Notes under the pieces: generated by a model
Told to the model about the DNA's origin: nothing
What the model saw: the letters and a program-made list of their open reading frames with translations, nothing else
The model's database searches: none
Part shown: piece by piece, positions 41,722 through 44,490 of the stretch
Position numbering within the stretch: position 1 is the first letter of the stretch
Layout of the letters: each line of letters begins with the position of its first letter
NCBI GenBank assembly: GCA_031283895.1
Contig: JAITAV010000005.1
Coordinates: 1 to 44,490 of the forward strand
DNA: 44,490 bases
Direction of reading: 5' to 3'
Source: Puniceicoccales bacterium
GTDB taxonomy: Bacteria; Verrucomicrobiota; Verrucomicrobiia; Opitutales; UBA9783
Position numbers and translations under genes: made by a program

Positions 41722-42809
41722 ACCGCTTGAGCATCATTTAAAATTTTAAGGAGCTTTTCTATGGATGTTAGTTTAATGCACTCAACCGCTTTGAACAAAA
41801 TGCTTTCCAAGTGATTACGCACGGACAATCCTTTTTGAATGGCTTCTTCCCCTGTTTTCAATATTTCTAGGATTTTTGTGTACACAAATGGAGAAATGGA
41901 AGGCTCATTTTGTTGAACAGCGTGCATAAAACGTTCGTGAAAGCAATTTTGCAGGTCTTTGAGAACTCTGTAGGAATCGCACCCATTTTTTACGATGTCG
42001 TCCACGACGCCGAGAATTTCGGCATATTTTCCCTGTTCGATGTGAAAGGCTAGAGTCTGGACGGTTTCCGTCGTTGCGAGCCCGTACATGGCGCGAACGG
42101 CATTGCACGTTAATTTACCATCGCAGAAAGCTAACACTTGATCCAGCATGGACTGAGCATCACGCATGCCACCTTCCGCCAATTGGGCGATGATGGCGAG
42201 GGCTTCCTCTTCGGCTTCAATACGTTCGCAGTCCACAATGTAACGTAAATGCTGCTGAATAACATTGGAATTTAAAGGATAGAACTCGAAGTGCTGACAA
42301 CGTGATAAAATGGTGGTGGGAACCTTGTAAATTTCGGTGGTGGCAAATATAAATTTTACATGCGACGGAGGCTCTTCCAAAGTTTTTAGCAGTGCGTTGA
42401 AGGCGGCCGTCGACAACATGTGAACTTCATCCAATATATAAATTTTAAACGGGCTTTCCGCAGGAGCGTATTGACAATCTTCCCGCAAAGAACGAATTTG
42501 TTCCACAGAATTGTTGGAAGCACCGTCGATTTCAATGACATCGAGGCTTTGCCCTTGCAAGATTGTCTGACAACGAGGACTTGCCGGGTCAAAATCAAGA
42601 CGAGGTCCACTTTCACAATTGAGTGCCATGGCAAATAAACGTGCGGTACTTGTTTTACCGGTTCCTCTGGGGCCCACAAACAAATAAGCATGCGCAATGC
42701 GCCTTGATTGAATGGCATTCGATAAAGTCTGAACGATGGCTCCTTGACCTACAAGATCTTTGAACGTTTTTGGACGCCAACGCCTCGCGATAACTCGGTA
42801 ATTATCCAT
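41703..42809 (-). CDS. dnaX: DNA polymerase III subunit gamma (and tau by slippage)
   Basis: A 368-residue clamp-loader ATPase. The N terminus RWRPKTFKDLVGQ, Walker A FVGPRGTGKTSTARLFA (about residues 44-60), IYILDEVHMLSTAAFNALLKTLEEPP (Walker B and the following helix) and TTILSRCQHFEF (SRC sensor) are all standard. The zinc-binding Cys cluster seen in many DnaX is reduced: C69 and C79 (SPRCQ) remain. The protein ends three codons after a run of nine A, at KKNFP-stop, matching gamma in size. A hairpin (41668-41689, stem CACAGA/TCTGTG) lies 23 nt past the A-run. See the extension entry for tau. Confidence 0.95.
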   Translation of the reverse strand: MDNYRVIARRWRPKTFKDLVGQGAIVQTLSNAIQSRRIAHAYLFVGPRGTGKTSTARLFAMALNCESGPRLDFDPASPRCQTILQGQSLDVIEIDGASNNSVEQIRSLREDCQYAPAESPFKIYILDEVHMLSTAAFNALLKTLEEPPSHVKFIFATTEIYKVPTTILSRCQHFEFYPLNSNVIQQHLRYIVDCERIEAEEEALAIIAQLAEGGMRDAQSMLDQVLAFCDGKLTCNAVRAMYGLATTETVQTLAFHIEQGKYAEILGVVDDIVKNGCDSYRVLKDLQNCFHERFMHAVQQNEPSISPFVYTKILEILKTGEEAIQKGLSVRNHLESILFKAVECIKLTSIEKLLKILNDAQAVKKNFP

Positions 42810-43059
42810 GGGTCTTCAATAAAGACAAAATTTAAAAAATGACAATACAATTTCTTAGGGCATTTGTAGGGTTTTGTAGGGTTGATGCACTATGCATTTT
42901 TTCATTTCTTTGTATTCAAAAATTTTTCAACATCGACTTCTATGGTCCATTTGGAACTGGTGAAAAGTATTTTGACCGTTATTTCGTAGAACGCGAGAAG
43001 TGTCCCTTTTGCATTTATCTCAGATACTATATCAATGCTTGCCTTACAAAATTCTTTAC

Positions 43060-43095
43060 TTGCCCTTAGTTTTCTTACGGCATATAATTTTCCGA
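43060..43095 (+). promoter_or_regulatory. Promoter with consensus -10 box 6 nt before the ATG
   Basis: TTGCCC (43060-43065), 17 nt, a perfect TATAAT (43083-43088), 6 nt, then ATG 43095. As at three other genes here there is no Shine-Dalgarno, so a leaderless mRNA is predicted. Confidence 0.65.
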
Positions 43096-44490
43096 TGCAT
43101 TGGATTCGTTTAAAGTTCTTTCAAAGTATTTTAAATATATGTCTGTGGTCGATGGGTATCGTTCATGGTCTAGCTTATACGCCACCGTTTAGCGGGAAAT
43201 ATGTACAGGGAGAAATAATTAGTTATTCAACGGATGGTGTTTGGCTTAACAAAATGGCTTCCCTATGGGGTTCTAATTTAAAAGCTTTTGAGAAAATACA
43301 TCCAGGAGTGATGGTGGATTCAACGGGTACATTATATTGTGTCATGCCAGTCACTATCCTATATTTTGATGGGGCTTCTTTTGTTGAAAAAATAAGCCCA
43401 ACGGGCGATAGACGTCGAGTAGCTGTCTATATCGATGACGGACTTGGGAGAGATCGGTATAGTTGGCCATCGAATCGTATGAATTCATTCAGTGAGGATG
43501 CCAATTTTTCGAGAATCGCTTGGATTCCGTTGGCACCCTGTATGGCGCAGGAAGCCAATGGAACCACCGATTACGTGTGTGCCATTGTTTATGTTTTACC
43601 CTCACGCTGGTGGAATACCGCTTCGGGACCCGATACGGAAGGGTTTTTATTCTTAAAAATCAAAAAATCGGATTTGAGTGTCGTGACTTCTAGGCTCGAA
43701 AACGGTTTGAATAATTCGAAAGCGGGTGGTTTTGGCACTTTTGAAACGACCAAGTACAACCAGAACGTTTTTACGGCCATTTATGACGTTGGAACTGCTA
43801 AAATCTACGTTTATTGGTTACATGGAGACGGTGCAGGTAATAACAAGACAAAATTACATTTTCACATGATCAGTGACCAGGGTCAAGCCCTGGTTACCTG
43901 GCAATGTTCTTATGGAAGTGAAAATGATCAGTACAGGCATTTTATAGAGCCGCGCATCACGATGGTCGGAGATAAATACTATTTTTCAACGGGGAATGCC
44001 TACAGTCCTACCATACTTACGGCGAGTCCATCTACGGGCAATACAACCCATTTCGCCAATGTGCCCTACATGTCTACTTTTGATAATCATGGTACGTATG
44101 GGTGTGCTTACCATAACGATCTGAACGTAATTCAACATTCGGGACGAACGATTGTATTGCAGTTGGCTATAGGTCGGTCATCGACCCTTGGCAACAGTGG
44201 AGGTCAATGGAATACATCCTACATCAGTTGGAATACGACATATCCTGCTCTCGTTCTTTATTCGTGGCCCGCGAATCTTACTTGGGATAGCCCTATCCCC
44301 ATACCAACCGAAAATTGCATTGCCATCTTCCCCATAACGCAGCTAGCAACAACCGGATACGAAACGTCGGCTACCACCTTGTACAAAAATACCCACATGT
44401 TTGTTACGTACAACAATCACATCATCTATGCCTACTGTTACCCCGGAAAGAAAACGCATTTAATCCTTGGTGTAGCTCGTTACAAGTTCG
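43095..44490 (+). CDS. Large secreted protein of unknown function, 3' end beyond the window
   Basis: An open frame of 465 codons without a stop at the right edge. I start at ATG 43095; an in-frame ATG at 43035 exists, but the promoter lies between them. The N terminus is a signal peptide (WIRLKFFQSILNICLWSM, then GIVHGLA). The mature part is rich in Trp, Tyr, Thr, Ser and Asn, with repeated strand-like units (GTLYCVMPVTILYFDG; MVGDKYYFSTGNAYSP; TTLYKNTHMFVTYNNHIIYAYCY) that recall a beta-propeller or other all-beta exported protein. No catalytic motif is recognised. The 285 nt before it hold only the promoter and an unsupported 76-codon ORF. Confidence 0.7.
   Translation, partial: MHWIRLKFFQSILNICLWSMGIVHGLAYTPPFSGKYVQGEIISYSTDGVWLNKMASLWGSNLKAFEKIHPGVMVDSTGTLYCVMPVTILYFDGASFVEKISPTGDRRRVAVYIDDGLGRDRYSWPSNRMNSFSEDANFSRIAWIPLAPCMAQEANGTTDYVCAIVYVLPSRWWNTASGPDTEGFLFLKIKKSDLSVVTSRLENGLNNSKAGGFGTFETTKYNQNVFTAIYDVGTAKIYVYWLHGDGAGNNKTKLHFHMISDQGQALVTWQCSYGSENDQYRHFIEPRITMVGDKYYFSTGNAYSPTILTASPSTGNTTHFANVPYMSTFDNHGTYGCAYHNDLNVIQHSGRTIVLQLAIGRSSTLGNSGGQWNTSYISWNTTYPALVLYSWPANLTWDSPIPIPTENCIAIFPITQLATTGYETSATTLYKNTHMFVTYNNHIIYAYCYPGKKTHLILGVARYKF

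Noticed and set aside
42839-43069. 76-codon ORF between dnaX and the secreted protein gene
   Set aside because: No domain and no ribosome-binding site; its end overlaps the -35 box of the next gene.
1-44490. CRISPR arrays, insertion sequences, phage genes, integrase sites or rRNA
   Set aside because: No regular repeat-spacer pattern, transposase, integrase or rRNA-like stretch was seen. The three tRNAs are intact, with no duplicated 3' ends that would suggest attachment sites.

Overview
The window looks like a chromosomal stretch of an AT-rich, Gram-negative member of the PVC superphylum, most likely Verrucomicrobiota (Opitutae/Puniceicoccales-like). Supporting signs are an outer-membrane and LPS gene set (lpxK, a Pal-type lipoprotein, lspA), peptidoglycan and rod-shape genes (glmM, dapF, mreBCD), and orphan prepilin-like proteins, one with the H-x9-DG-type C-terminal motif frequent in PVC bacteria. 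A class I type III secretion chaperone-like gene next to a glycogen-debranching enzyme recalls Chlamydiae and suggests host association. The lineage call is inference from protein character; no rRNA is present.

Layout. 1-3.4 kb: the tail of an MBL-fold hydrolase, a flavodoxin, a very small ORF coupled to an iron-type alcohol dehydrogenase, and a decayed GH5 lipoprotein pseudogene. 3.4-7.0 kb: tRNA-Pro(GGG), the chaperone-like gene plus GH13 debranching enzyme, and a prepilin-like protein. 7.0-12.1 kb: accA-glmM-SNF2 helicase, with overlapping ends. 12.4-16.0 kb, minus strand: Na+/amino-acid symporter, RlmD-type RNA methyltransferase, secreted glucosaminidase. 16.1-24.1 kb: an eight-gene Bat-type operon (MoxR, DUF58, DUF4381, two VWA proteins, TPR, BatD, BatE). 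24.2-27.0 kb: tRNA-Arg(CCG), lspA, an M24 peptidase and, on the minus strand, a dapF-like gene. 27.0-31.7 kb: a Kef-type antiporter upstream of dapF and, divergently, mreBCD. 31.8-36.3 kb: prepilin plus VC0807-like membrane protein, a large PD-(D/E)XK nuclease-like protein and a beta-barrel-like protein. 36.3-40.7 kb: HPr, rpsT, pal-lpxK-holA, tRNA-Lys(TTT) and a dimeric dUTPase. 41.0-44.5 kb: an FmdB-like protein, dnaX with an A9 slip site, and a large secreted protein that runs off the right edge.

Most genes are ordinary core functions. The unusual points are: (i) the chaperone-debranching pair; (ii) a DapF homologue in which both catalytic cysteines are serines; (iii) a dnaX reading frame that stops just after a run of nine A residues while the -1 frame stays open for over 120 codons; (iv) four genes where a -10 box sits exactly 6 nt before the ATG with no Shine-Dalgarno, suggesting leaderless mRNAs; (v) the freshly decayed GH5 gene. 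No insertion sequence, phage, CRISPR array or rRNA was seen.
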